The notes under the pieces: model-generated
Seen by the model: only the letters and a program-made list of their open reading frames with translations
What the model was told of the DNA's origin: nothing
The model's database searches: none
Translations under genes and position numbers: made by a program
Assembly: GCA_028820035.1 (NCBI GenBank)
Contig: JAPPKI010000198.1
Span: forward strand, 1 to 15,986
Direction: 5' to 3'
Length of the DNA: 15,986 nt
DNA from: a bacterium
GTDB taxonomy: Bacteria; Actinomycetota; Acidimicrobiia; Acidimicrobiales; Bin134
In this document: positions 6,782-14,388 of the stretch, in pieces
Position numbering within the stretch: the first letter of the stretch is position 1
Layout: each line of letters opens with the position of its first letter

Positions 6782-7756
6782 TCACTCCCCCGGGAACCGC
6801 AGACCGATCTGGTCGCGGATCTGGTCGAGGGTGCCCATGATCGACAGTGTCTCGGCGTGGGAGATCACCGGGCTCTCCAGCTCACCGGCGGCCAAGCAGC
6901 GGTGGAACTCCTCCACCTGGAAGCGGAGGCCGTCGCCCTCCCACGAGCCGTCGATCTCTTCTCTTTCAAACCCCCGCACAACCGTCAGCGATCCGGGGCA
7001 GTGCATGAACGCGGGGATCTCAATTGTGCCCTCAGTTCCGGCGATGCGAGCGGTGCAGCCCAGGTTGGTGGCGATGGCCGCCTTCACCACCGCCAATTCG
7101 CCCCCGGCGTGGCCCAAGACGGCGGCTACTTGCTCATCCACCCTGGTCTGGCCGATGCAGCCCTGGGCCGCCACGCTGGTGGGGGTGCCCAGCACCAGCG
7201 AAGCGAACTGCACGGGATACACCCCCAGATCGAGAATCCCCCCGCCGCCTCGCTCGGGGTCGTAGAGCCGGTGGTCGGGGTCGAACGGCTGGTGGAAGCC
7301 GAAGTCGGCCTCCACCAATTGGGGCTCGCCGATGGCCTGCTCCTCCAGCAGATCGGCCAATACCCGATAGGCAGGGAGAAATCGGCTCCACATGGCCTCC
7401 ATCAACAGCAGGCCCCGCTCCCGGGCGGCGTCGATCATCCGCTGGCTCTGGGCTTGGTTGAGCGCGAACGGCTTCTCGCACAGTACGGGCTTGCCCGCCT
7501 CCAAGAACATGAGCGTGTCCTGTTCATGACGGGACTGGGGTGTGGCCACATACACCGCGTCTACGTCAGGGTCGGCGGCCAGATCCTCGTAGCTGCCGTA
7601 AGACGCTGAGGCCTCATATTTGGCGGCGAAGTCCCTGGCCCGGTCGGCCGAGCGCGAGCCAATGGCGTAGATCTCGGCGTCATCCAGCAACTGAAGCCCG
7701 TTGGCAAACCCAACGGCGATACCTCCCGGCCCGGCAATTCCCCATCGAACGGTCAT
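6782..7756 (-). CDS. Gfo/Idh/MocA-family NAD(P)-dependent oxidoreductase
   Basis: A 324-residue cytosolic dehydrogenase. The N-terminal Rossmann domain begins WGIAGPGGIAVGF (5-17). The conserved C-E-K-P motif (E94, K95, P96) contacts cofactor and substrate. The GGGGILDLGVYPVQFA segment (170-185) supplies D176 and Y180, the positions of the family's catalytic pair. Overall it resembles the dihydrodiol dehydrogenase/sugar dehydrogenase branch, which oxidises or reduces sugars, inositols or trans-dihydrodiols. The ATG at 7756 follows a TAGCGT box by six bases and has no Shine-Dalgarno, so a leaderless mRNA is likely. It is divergent from the GH2-GMC gene pair, with the two 35-bp repeats between them, which suggests shared regulation in sugar or glycoside use. 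The exact substrate is not predictable. Confidence 0.92.
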   Translation of the reverse strand: MTVRWGIAGPGGIAVGFANGLQLLDDAEIYAIGSRSADRARDFAAKYEASASYGSYEDLAADPDVDAVYVATPQSRHEQDTLMFLEAGKPVLCEKPFALNQAQSQRMIDAARERGLLLMEAMWSRFLPAYRVLADLLEEQAIGEPQLVEADFGFHQPFDPDHRLYDPERGGGGILDLGVYPVQFASLVLGTPTSVAAQGCIGQTRVDEQVAAVLGHAGGELAVVKAAIATNLGCTARIAGTEGTIEIPAFMHCPGSLTVVRGFEREEIDGSWEGDGLRFQVEEFHRCLAAGELESPVISHAETLSIMGTLDQIRDQIGLRFPGE

Positions 7757-7762
7757 GGCCGG

Positions 7763-7768
7763 ACGCTA
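7763..7768 (-). promoter_or_regulatory. Probable -10 box (TAGCGT) of a leaderless Gfo/Idh gene transcript
   Basis: On the minus strand TAGCGT matches TANNNT and ends six bases before the ATG at 7756. The adjoining first copy of the 35-bp repeat (7768-7802) would cover the -35 region, so a factor binding the repeat would affect this promoter. Confidence 0.45.
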
Positions 7769-7802
7769 CCGCGACAAGGGCCGTTGAAAGGCATTCCCCT
7801 AC
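7768..7802 (+). repeat. 35-bp direct repeat, copy 1
   Basis: Exact match to 7838-7872, starting ACCGCGACAAGG and ending CATTCCCCTAC. It lies just upstream of the Gfo/Idh start on the opposite strand. A 35-bp unique spacer separates the copies, giving a 70-bp period. The sequence between and around them is not repeated. I found no further copy in the window. Confidence 0.95.
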
Positions 7803-7837
7803 ATCTGCTCGGGCGTGCGGTGCTGCCAATACCTCTC

Positions 7838-7872
7838 ACCGCGACAAGGGCCGTTGAAAGGCATTCCCCTAC
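7838..7872 (+). repeat. 35-bp direct repeat, copy 2
   Basis: Second exact copy, ending 22 bases before the GH2 ATG. A TACTCT hexamer at 7870-7875, overlapping its end, fits a TANNNT -10 box for the GH2 gene. The position in a divergent promoter region suggests paired regulator sites; a minimal CRISPR-like unit is considered unlikely. Confidence 0.95.
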
Positions 7873-7894
7873 TCTGTGCCGACTGGAGGTACCG

Positions 7895-10348
7895 ATGAGA
7901 TCGTCGTTCAACGCGGGCTGGGCAGTACGACCCAAGCAAAACCCGTTCTCGGAGTTGACGGGTCCAAAGGGCACGCCCGAGCCGGTGATGCTGCCCCACG
8001 ACGCGATGATCGGCACCGAACGGGATCCCTCCGCTTCCCACGACATCGCCTATTTTCCCGGCGGGGTGTGGGAGTACTCCAAGCGGTTTGAGGCTCCGGC
8101 CGAGTGGAGCGATCGCCGGGTCGCCCTTCAATTCGAGGGAGTGTACCGCGATGCCATGGTCTATGTGAACGACGACTTTGCCGCTTCCGAGCCCAATGGC
8201 TACTCCGAGTTCATCGTCGACCTCGACCCGTTCTTGCGCTACGGCGAAGAGAACACCATCAAAGTTGATTGCCGAGCTGGCGAGGATTCCCGGTGGTATT
8301 CCGGGGCGGGCATCTACCGGCCCGTACATCTGTGGGTGCAGAACCCGGTACACCTGGACATCGACGGCGTGTGGGTCACCACGCCGGAGATCGACGATCA
8401 CGGCGCGGTGGTGGAGGTGGCCGCCGAAGTGCAGAACACCACCGCCCGCACGGTGACGGTGCGAATGGCCTGCGAACTACGCGACCCTGCTGGTGAGACG
8501 GTGGCCTCGGGCAACGTCCCGGTGACGCTGCGCCCCCACACCACGGTGATCGCCCGACAGCGGCTGGCGGTGGCCAACCCGGCCCGATGGAGTACCGACC
8601 AGCCCAACCTGTACTCCTGCACCACCGCACTGGCCCGAAGCGACGATGAAGCTGCCGAACTGGACCGCGATGTCACCGCCTTCGGCATCCGATCGCTCCA
8701 GCTCGACCCCGACCACGGGCTGCGGATCAACGGCGAGACGGTGAAGCTGCGGGGTGCCTGCGTTCACCACGACAACGGGCCCATCGGCGCCGCCACCATC
8801 AGCCGGGCCGAGGAGCGCCGGGTGGAACTGTTGAAGGCGGCCGGGTTCAACGCCCTGCGCAGCGCCCACAACCCGATGAGCCGGGCCATGCTCGATGCTT
8901 GCGACCGCCTCGGTGTGATCGTGATGGACGAGACCTGGGACATGTGGACCGAGAACAAGGTGAACCACGACTACGCCCTGCGGTTTGAAGACCGATGGCG
9001 AAACGATGTCGCCACCCTGGTGCGCAAAGACCGCAATCATCCCAGCGTGGTGCTCTACTCCACCGGCAACGAGATCCCCGATGTCGGCTCGCCCCTCGGT
9101 GCGGCCCGAGCCCGCGACATCGCCGAGCACGTCCGCTTTCTAGACCCCCACCGCTACGTCACCACCGGTGTCCAGCCGATGCTGGCCATTCGCGGGCTGA
9201 TCGCCAGGATTCCCGAGATCCTCGGGTTTGTGGAATCACCGGACTCCTCCGATGGGGACGAGCCACCATCCACCGAAGAGGCCGAATCGCAAGGGGTGAA
9301 CACCCAGATGGCCATGTGGGCCATGGTGAAGGACCAGGTCATGCGGGATCCGATCATCGCAGAGGGCATCGAGGAGGTATCGGCCTCGCTTGATGTGGTT
9401 GGTTACAACTACGTCTCCAACCGCTATCTCCTGGATCACGAGCTGTATCCCAACCGGGTGATCGTCGGCTCCGAGACCAATGTGACCGACCTGGGCCGAG
9501 ACTGGCCGGTCATCAGCGCCCATCCCCATCTGATCGGGGACTTCACCTGGACCGGCTGGGACTACCTGGGCGAGGTGGGCATCGGCCGAGTCGGCTACGA
9601 CGACGAAGACCCAGTGGATCGAGGCGTTCCCGGCGTGGTCGCACCATTTCCCTGGCTCGTCGCCCACACCGGCGACATCCACATCACTGGGGTTCGGCGT
9701 CCGGCCTCCTACTACCGGGAGATCGTCTTCGGTCTTCGCCGAGAGCCCTACATCGCGGTGCAGCGTCCGGAAAATGCCCACAAGCAGGTCGCCTACTCCG
9801 GCCCGTGGTCGTGGAGCGACTCCGTCGACAGCTGGTCGTGGGACGGATACGAGGAAACCACGGTGGCCGTCGAGGTGTACTCGGCCGACGACGAAGTCGA
9901 GCTGGTGCTCAATGGCAAGACCCTCGGCCGACAGCCCATCGACGAATTCCAAACCAAGTTCACGGTCGCCTACGAACCGGGCGAGTTGGTAGGCATCGCC
10001 TACAGCAACGGTGAAGAAACGGCCCGAACCGCGCTGAGAACCGCCTCCGGTCCGCTGCACCTTGAGGTTGAGGCCGAACGCACCGAACTCACCGATGGCG
10101 ATACCGACTTGGCCTACGTCTCCGTATGCCTAACTGATGCCAACGGGGTCGTGAACCCGGTGGCGAACCGGCCGATAGAAGTGACCGTGGAGGGCCCCGG
10201 AGTGATTCAAGGCTTCGCCAGCGCCGACCACCAGTCCACCGAGCCTCTTGGATCGTCCACCTGCTCCACCTACGACGGTCAAGCCCTGGCCGTGATCCGC
10301 CCTACCGGCCCCGGAGCCTCGACCCCACTGCCTGCCGCCTCATCGTGA
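7895..10348 (+). CDS. Glycoside hydrolase family 2 (beta-galactosidase/beta-glucuronidase-like)
   Basis: An 817-residue retaining beta-glycosidase of GH2. Domain order: N-terminal sugar-binding jelly roll (about 1-165, with PGGVWEYSKRF and WYSGAGIYRPVHLW), an Ig-like sandwich (about 165-275), the TIM barrel (about 280-600), a DUF4982-like Ig domain containing VELVLNGKTLGRQ (about 665-720), and a final beta-sandwich (about 725-817). The acid/base is E393 in STGNEIPD and the nucleophile is E527 in IVGSETNV. No signal peptide is visible, so the enzyme is probably cytosolic and acts on imported oligosaccharides or glycosides. GGAGGT at 7885-7890 sets the ATG at 7895; the reading frame is open 37 codons further up but only through the repeats. 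It is followed 15 bases later by the GMC gene, presumably the same operon. Sugar specificity is not determined. Confidence 0.93.
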   Translation: MRSSFNAGWAVRPKQNPFSELTGPKGTPEPVMLPHDAMIGTERDPSASHDIAYFPGGVWEYSKRFEAPAEWSDRRVALQFEGVYRDAMVYVNDDFAASEPNGYSEFIVDLDPFLRYGEENTIKVDCRAGEDSRWYSGAGIYRPVHLWVQNPVHLDIDGVWVTTPEIDDHGAVVEVAAEVQNTTARTVTVRMACELRDPAGETVASGNVPVTLRPHTTVIARQRLAVANPARWSTDQPNLYSCTTALARSDDEAAELDRDVTAFGIRSLQLDPDHGLRINGETVKLRGACVHHDNGPIGAATISRAEERRVELLKAAGFNALRSAHNPMSRAMLDACDRLGVIVMDETWDMWTENKVNHDYALRFEDRWRNDVATLVRKDRNHPSVVLYSTGNEIPDVGSPLGAARARDIAEHVRFLDPHRYVTTGVQPMLAIRGLIARIPEILGFVESPDSSDGDEPPSTEEAESQGVNTQMAMWAMVKDQVMRDPIIAEGIEEVSASLDVVGYNYVSNRYLLDHELYPNRVIVGSETNVTDLGRDWPVISAHPHLIGDFTWTGWDYLGEVGIGRVGYDDEDPVDRGVPGVVAPFPWLVAHTGDIHITGVRRPASYYREIVFGLRREPYIAVQRPENAHKQVAYSGPWSWSDSVDSWSWDGYEETTVAVEVYSADDEVELVLNGKTLGRQPIDEFQTKFTVAYEPGELVGIAYSNGEETARTALRTASGPLHLEVEAERTELTDGDTDLAYVSVCLTDANGVVNPVANRPIEVTVEGPGVIQGFASADHQSTEPLGSSTCSTYDGQALAVIRPTGPGASTPLPAASS

Positions 10349-10363
10349 GCGAAGGCTGATCTT

Positions 10364-12130
10364 ATGGACCAAGAGACGCTTCGCTGGCTGACCGATCCCG
10401 ACTCGGGTTGCTGGGATGAGTTGGGCTACCAGCGGTTCCCCCTCGGTGAGCCGGACTTGGTCGACACCGTGCCGCCGGTTATCGGTTGGGACGAGGTGCA
10501 GGATCGCTACGACGCCGTGGTGGTCGGCAGCGGGGCGGGCGGCGGAGTGGCTGCCCATGTGCTAGCCGCGGCCGGATTTTCGGTGCTGGTAGTCGAGCGA
10601 GGCCGCCCCCTCAGGTCCACAGAAATCGGCTGGGACCCGGTTCGCAATCACCGAACCGCTGTCTTCGGGTTCGGCGAGGGCGTAACGCCGGTCGGGAATC
10701 CCCGGGCCGTCAAAGACAAAGACGGCGAGCAGGCTCTCGAGCCCCACGATTTCCGCTACCACAACAATGCCGTACTGCTGGGGGGCGGACCCCGGCTCTA
10801 CGGCTGCCAAGGGTGGCGGTTTGCACCGGAAACGTTCCGCATGGCCAGCGAGTACGGCATCCCCGAGGGCTCGGCCTTGGTCGACTGGCCGATCACCTAT
10901 GACGATCTCGAGCCCTACTACGACCTGGTGGAGTGGGAGGTGGGCGTGGCCGGAGCGCCCGGCCATGCTGGCGACGGTCCCCGATCCCGCGGTTATCCGC
11001 TTCCCCCGTTCCCGCCCGACCGAGGCGGCGAGATGCTGGCTGAGGCCGCGGCTCGCCTGGGCTGGGCCACCGCGCCCGTTCCCCTCCTGGTCAACTCTCG
11101 GCCCTACGGGGGTCGTCCCGTGTGCGCGGGTTGCAGCCAGTGCGTCGGCCACCCCTGCCCGGTGGACGCCAAGAACGGCGTCCACAACACCCTGCTTCCT
11201 CGAGCCACCGCGTCGGGTGCCCACATCCTGTGCGACACCCTGGCCGCCCAGGTTGACGATGGCCGAGGCGAGGTGGAACTGCGTTCCGAGCGGGGCCAGC
11301 GAACTGTGCGGGCCGACCGGATCGTACTGGCTGCCGGTGCGGTGGAGACCGCCCGGCTGCTGATGCTGAGCGGGCTGGGCAACGACTGGGTGGGCCGGTG
11401 CCTCCAGGGCCATACCTACGTGTTGGCCCACGGCCACGTTGACACCGACGAGCCGCTCAATGACGGCATCGGCCCCGGCCTGGCGATGGCCACTCGGGAG
11501 CACTGCCACAACAACGACGGCATCATCGGCGGCGGGATGATCGCCGACGAGTACGCCGTGTCGCCGGTGCAGCACTGGGTGATGGGCTCGTGGTTCCGAC
11601 CCGAGCACCAGCAGGCGGCCGAGGCCGCTGGCGAAGTCGACGAGTACGGGCGGCCGACGGGCGCCTCGGCCCGGCAGGCCCTCCGAGACACCTACCGCCG
11701 CACCATCATGATCATGGGCCCGATCCAGGAAATCCCCACCCGCTCAGCCGGGCTGGACTTGTCGGCTGAAGTCCGGGACCGGTGGGGCCTGCCAGTAGCC
11801 CGCTTCTTCGGCGTGCAACACGAGGAGGACCTGCGCACCGCGGAGTTCTTGGGCGACCGGGCCAAAGAGTGGATCACCGCCACCGGGGCCCGCGATGTGA
11901 CCGGCGGCTCTATGGGATTCCAAATCCTGTCCGGCGGCCAGCACCAAGCCGGCACAGCCCGCATGTCGGACACTCCCGCGGGCGGGGCCGTCGACCCCAG
12001 CGGCAAAGTGTGGGGCTGCGAGCGGACCTACGTGGCCGACTCCTCCCTGCACGTCACTAACGGCGGCGTCAACCCCGTGCTTTCCATAATGGCCAACTCC
12101 TGGCGAGTAGCCGACCTGCTCTCTCGATAA
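10364..12130 (+). CDS. GMC-family FAD oxidoreductase with a four-cysteine motif
   Basis: A 588-residue glucose-methanol-choline family flavoprotein that oxidises an alcohol or sugar hydroxyl. The FAD-binding Rossmann motif VVVGSGAGGG (52-61) ends in VVERG. C254, C257, C260 and C265 lie in CAGCSQCVGHPCPVDAK, a cysteine cluster characteristic of the gluconate 2-dehydrogenase-like branch. The C-terminal GMC domain contains HQAGTARMS (H527 onward) and SSLHVTNGGVNPVLSIM, which carries the usual His/Asn active-site region. No signal peptide or Tat motif is visible, in contrast to periplasmic gluconate dehydrogenase. GAAGG at 10351-10355 precedes the ATG. Pairing with a GH2 glycosidase and a Gfo/Idh enzyme suggests oxidation of a sugar or glycoside, possibly at C3, but cholesterol- or alcohol-oxidising members exist too. 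Confidence 0.92.
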   Translation: MDQETLRWLTDPDSGCWDELGYQRFPLGEPDLVDTVPPVIGWDEVQDRYDAVVVGSGAGGGVAAHVLAAAGFSVLVVERGRPLRSTEIGWDPVRNHRTAVFGFGEGVTPVGNPRAVKDKDGEQALEPHDFRYHNNAVLLGGGPRLYGCQGWRFAPETFRMASEYGIPEGSALVDWPITYDDLEPYYDLVEWEVGVAGAPGHAGDGPRSRGYPLPPFPPDRGGEMLAEAAARLGWATAPVPLLVNSRPYGGRPVCAGCSQCVGHPCPVDAKNGVHNTLLPRATASGAHILCDTLAAQVDDGRGEVELRSERGQRTVRADRIVLAAGAVETARLLMLSGLGNDWVGRCLQGHTYVLAHGHVDTDEPLNDGIGPGLAMATREHCHNNDGIIGGGMIADEYAVSPVQHWVMGSWFRPEHQQAAEAAGEVDEYGRPTGASARQALRDTYRRTIMIMGPIQEIPTRSAGLDLSAEVRDRWGLPVARFFGVQHEEDLRTAEFLGDRAKEWITATGARDVTGGSMGFQILSGGQHQAGTARMSDTPAGGAVDPSGKVWGCERTYVADSSLHVTNGGVNPVLSIMANSWRVADLLSR

Positions 12131-12145
12131 CCCTGCTCGAGCACC

Positions 12146-12173
12146 TTGGGTGGAGTCGTCATGCTTGTAGAGT
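12146..12173 (+). promoter_or_regulatory. Probable promoter of a leaderless acyl-CoA dehydrogenase transcript
   Basis: TTGGGT (12146-12151) and TAGAGT (12168-12173) are separated by 16 bases. TAGAGT fits TANNNT and ends six bases before the ATG at 12180. No Shine-Dalgarno is at normal distance. This suggests the gene has its own promoter although it follows the GMC gene by only 49 bases. Confidence 0.5.
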
Positions 12174-12179
12174 CGGAAT

Positions 12180-13481
12180 ATGGCCTGGGATTTTTCCACT
12201 GATCCGGAGTTTCAAGACCACCTCGACTGGCTGACGGAGCTCATGCACACCGAGATCGAGCCGCTGGACCACTACTTCCGAGGGCGGTCGCCGTTCGACA
12301 AGACCGACGAGGAGGTGCAGTCGCATCTGCGCCGCATCCAGCAGAAGGTCAAGGACCGGGGCCTGTGGGCCTGCCATCTGAAGCCGGAGATGGGGGGCAT
12401 GGGGTTCGGCCAGGTGCAGCTGGCGCTGATGAACGAGATCCTGGGCCGGTCCACCTTCGGCCCCTCGGCATTCGGTAGCCAAGCCCCCGACTCGGGCAAC
12501 GCCGAGATTTTGGCCCACTACGCCAACGACGAACAGAAGGAGAAGTACCTCAAACCGCTGCTGGCCGGGGAGATCTCCACCTGCTATTCCATGACCGAGC
12601 CCCAAGGCGGCTCCGACCCCAACCACTTCACCTGCACCGCCCACCGCGACGGCGATGAGTGGGTAATCAACGGGGAGAAGTGGTTCGCCTCCAACTACCC
12701 CAGGGCCGAGTTCCTCATCGTCATGCTCATCACCAACCCCGATGTGTCGGTGTATCGGGGGTCATCCATGATGCTGGTACCACATGACGCCCCCGGCTTG
12801 GAGCTAGTGCGCAACGTCGGGGTGGGCGGCGAGCGTCGGGGCCATGGTGGCCACAGCTATCTGCGGTTCAACGAGTGTCGGGTTCCGATCGAGAACCTCA
12901 TGGGCGAAGAGGGCGCCGGGTTCAAGATCGCCCAGACCCGCTTGGGTGGGGGCCGGGTACACCATGCCATGCGGTCGGTGGGCACGGCCAAGAAGGCTTT
13001 CGACATGATGTGCGAGCGGGCTCTCAGCCGGGAGACCAAAGGATCGCTGTTGGCCGAGAAGCAGGCGGTGCAGCACATGATCGCCGACTCCTGGATCCAG
13101 ATCGAGCAGTTCCGCTTGCAGGTGCTGCACGCCGCCTGGCAGATCGACCAGTCCGACACCTCCAAGGCCCGGCTCTACATCGCCGGGGTGAAGGTGGCCA
13201 CCCCCCGGGTGCTCATGGATGTGGTGTTCCGCTCCATGCAGATCCACGGTTCGCTGGGCATGTCCAACGAAACCCCGCTTGCCAACATGTGGATGATGGC
13301 TCCCACTTTCGGAGTGGCCGACGGCCCCACCGAGGTCCACAAGGACACCATCGCCAAGCAGGTGCTCAAGGACTACCGCCCCTCCGAAGGACTGTTCCCC
13401 ACCGAGCATCTGCCCGCCAAGATCGAATGGGCTACCCAAGTGATGGCCGAGCGCATCGAAGAGGAGCTGATGAACGCCTGA
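12180..13481 (+). CDS. Acyl-CoA dehydrogenase, ACAD10/11-like single-gene type
   Basis: A 433-residue acyl-CoA dehydrogenase that carries all family domains in one chain, unlike the split pair at 3606-5722. Signatures are YSMTEPQGGSDPNHF (136-150), WVINGEKWFAS (161-171) and a C-terminal VADGPTEVHKDTIAKQVL. In the last motif D381 aligns with the catalytic glutamate of IYEGT. The DGP-EVH pattern resembles the ACAD10/ACAD11 group, some of which act on 4-hydroxyacyl-CoA, and many uncharacterised bacterial enzymes. The substrate here is unknown. The ATG at 12180 is supported by the promoter directly upstream and by the absence of an in-frame alternative. It follows the GMC gene on the same strand but probably has separate transcription. 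The downstream neighbour is convergent, with a hairpin between. Confidence 0.93.
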   Translation: MAWDFSTDPEFQDHLDWLTELMHTEIEPLDHYFRGRSPFDKTDEEVQSHLRRIQQKVKDRGLWACHLKPEMGGMGFGQVQLALMNEILGRSTFGPSAFGSQAPDSGNAEILAHYANDEQKEKYLKPLLAGEISTCYSMTEPQGGSDPNHFTCTAHRDGDEWVINGEKWFASNYPRAEFLIVMLITNPDVSVYRGSSMMLVPHDAPGLELVRNVGVGGERRGHGGHSYLRFNECRVPIENLMGEEGAGFKIAQTRLGGGRVHHAMRSVGTAKKAFDMMCERALSRETKGSLLAEKQAVQHMIADSWIQIEQFRLQVLHAAWQIDQSDTSKARLYIAGVKVATPRVLMDVVFRSMQIHGSLGMSNETPLANMWMMAPTFGVADGPTEVHKDTIAKQVLKDYRPSEGLFPTEHLPAKIEWATQVMAERIEEELMNA

Positions 13482-13528
13482 GCCCAGGCTGCTCGGCTAG
13501 ATCCCAGTTGTGGGTTCATTTCCTTTAG

Positions 13529-13546
13529 CCGTATAGCTCTATACGG
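13529..13546. terminator. Perfect 18-bp inverted repeat, possible bidirectional terminator or operator
   Basis: CCGTATAG-CT-CTATACGG can fold as a 7-bp stem with a four-base loop. It lies between the convergent 3' ends of the acyl-CoA dehydrogenase and the lipoprotein gene, where a terminator is expected. It lacks a proper T-run on either strand (TTTAT only), so termination would be weak. A weak CCCA-GTTG-TGGG hairpin followed by T-rich sequence lies just before it (13504-13515). An operator-like role cannot be excluded. Confidence 0.4.
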
Positions 13547-13592
13547 TTTATGAAAGTACCTGCGTACGCCCATTGTCCGAGGTGGCCGTGTC

Positions 13593-14246
13593 TCAACGCG
13601 TGGTGATCTGGACGGTGTTCCCAGGCCAGGCGGAGTGGGGCGATGCGACTCGGTCGCCGGGAACTACCTCGACAGCCTTGCCAGGGCTGCAGGCAACGGC
13701 GAGCTCACTGCATCCCCGGCGGACGACGAAGTCGCGGTATGCCACCTCCATGTGCAATGGGACCTCATAATCGTCGGCCCAACGCAACGGAGGCAGAAGT
13801 TCGAATACTGGAAGTCCCGAATCGTGGGGCGGGTCACGGGGGACGATTGAGTCCAGCAGAATGGACTCCGTAAGTTCTCCTAATTCAGCGACGACGTGGT
13901 CGTAAACGGCGAGATGCATGTACCAATCCCCGGAAACGACTCCAACATAGGTACCTTCTGCAAAGGACAGGTCCTGCATGATTCCGACATCAGAGTAGAA
14001 ACCCGCGATGCCCACGACCGGACCCTCTCCATCGTCCAAGTCGATGACGATCGCCCCGTAGACCCCTTCGACGGTGTCATCGAGGGCGGGCTGGGACCGC
14101 ACCAAATATTGAGCGCCATCAGGCAGCACCCCCGAAATTCCCGCATCTCCTGAGGTGGTGCTGGGGTCACCGCTGGCGCATCCGAACACAAGAAGGCAAA
14201 TGCCTACAATCAGGGATGAAGCGGCTTTCTTGTCCCGTGCCCCCAC
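13593..14246 (-). CDS. Hypothetical lipoprotein
   Basis: A 217-residue protein that I do not recognise. The N-terminus has a short basic stretch (ARDKK), a hydrophobic segment and a lipobox-like LVFG-C23, followed by a small, polar linker (ASGDPSTTSGD). This predicts a lipid-anchored extracytoplasmic protein. The rest is acidic with no conserved motif I can name; two further cysteines near the C-terminus (RGCSELAVACSPG) could form a disulphide. The GTG at 14246 is chosen because it gives a complete signal peptide. A TAGCCT box (14255-14260 on the minus strand) ends eight bases upstream, so a leaderless mRNA is possible. Codon use is less GC-biased than in the catabolic genes. It is convergent with the acyl-CoA dehydrogenase and stands alone. 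Confidence 0.7.
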   Translation of the reverse strand: MGARDKKAASSLIVGICLLVFGCASGDPSTTSGDAGISGVLPDGAQYLVRSQPALDDTVEGVYGAIVIDLDDGEGPVVGIAGFYSDVGIMQDLSFAEGTYVGVVSGDWYMHLAVYDHVVAELGELTESILLDSIVPRDPPHDSGLPVFELLPPLRWADDYEVPLHMEVAYRDFVVRRGCSELAVACSPGKAVEVVPGDRVASPHSAWPGNTVQITTR

Positions 14247-14254
14247 TAGTCAAA

Positions 14255-14260
14255 AGGCTA
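14255..14260 (-). promoter_or_regulatory. Possible -10 box (TAGCCT) of the lipoprotein gene
   Basis: On the minus strand TAGCCT fits TANNNT and lies eight bases before the GTG start at 14246. No Shine-Dalgarno is visible. It is a weak, pattern-only call, listed because the same arrangement recurs at other genes here. Confidence 0.3.
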
Positions 14261-14288
14261 CCGGCACCCATCCTCGGTCGGTCTGGGT

Positions 14289-14388
14289 TCAGCGGAGGGG
14301 GGCGAGGTGGATGGGGAAGGCGTCGCGGATGCGGGCGTCGGCTTCGGGGGTGATCTGACCGGATTTGCGGTAGTCGAGCGGTAAGGTT
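14289..14388 (-). pseudogene. Orphan 3' end of a protein gene (remnant)
   Basis: On the minus strand a frame ending at the TGA at 14289-14291 encodes about 30 residues (LPLDYRKSGQITPEADAR then IRDAFPIHLAPLR) with strong G/C at third codon positions, like a true C-terminus of a high-GC gene. Upstream of about 14,385 the frame stays open to 14558, but the codon bias disappears and the composition changes. No start with a plausible protein precedes it. I read this as the surviving tail of a gene whose 5' part was removed or replaced at the junction with the AT-richer DNA. The parent family is not recognised. The rest of the gap, 14389-14571, shows no convincing gene. Confidence 0.45.

Noticed and set aside
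7768..7872. Minimal CRISPR array (35-bp repeat, 35-bp spacer)
   Set aside because: Only two copies, no cas genes nearby, and the GTTGAAAG-like element is in the middle of the repeat instead of at its end. Location in a divergent promoter fits a regulatory duplication better. Kept as a repeat only.
7784..7894. N-terminal extension of the GH2 protein by 37 codons
   Set aside because: It would translate through the second direct repeat and lacks a ribosome site, whereas GGAGGT lies directly before the ATG at 7895.
9236..10060. 274-codon minus-strand open frame inside the GH2 gene
   Set aside because: Covers a region where the GH2 nucleophile and C-terminal domains are clearly encoded on the plus strand; no recognisable domain or start signal on the minus strand.
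10562..11608. Long open frame of 348 codons on the minus strand inside the GMC gene
   Set aside because: Antisense shadow caused by high GC content. The plus-strand GMC protein has clear family motifs throughout and the minus-strand product has none.
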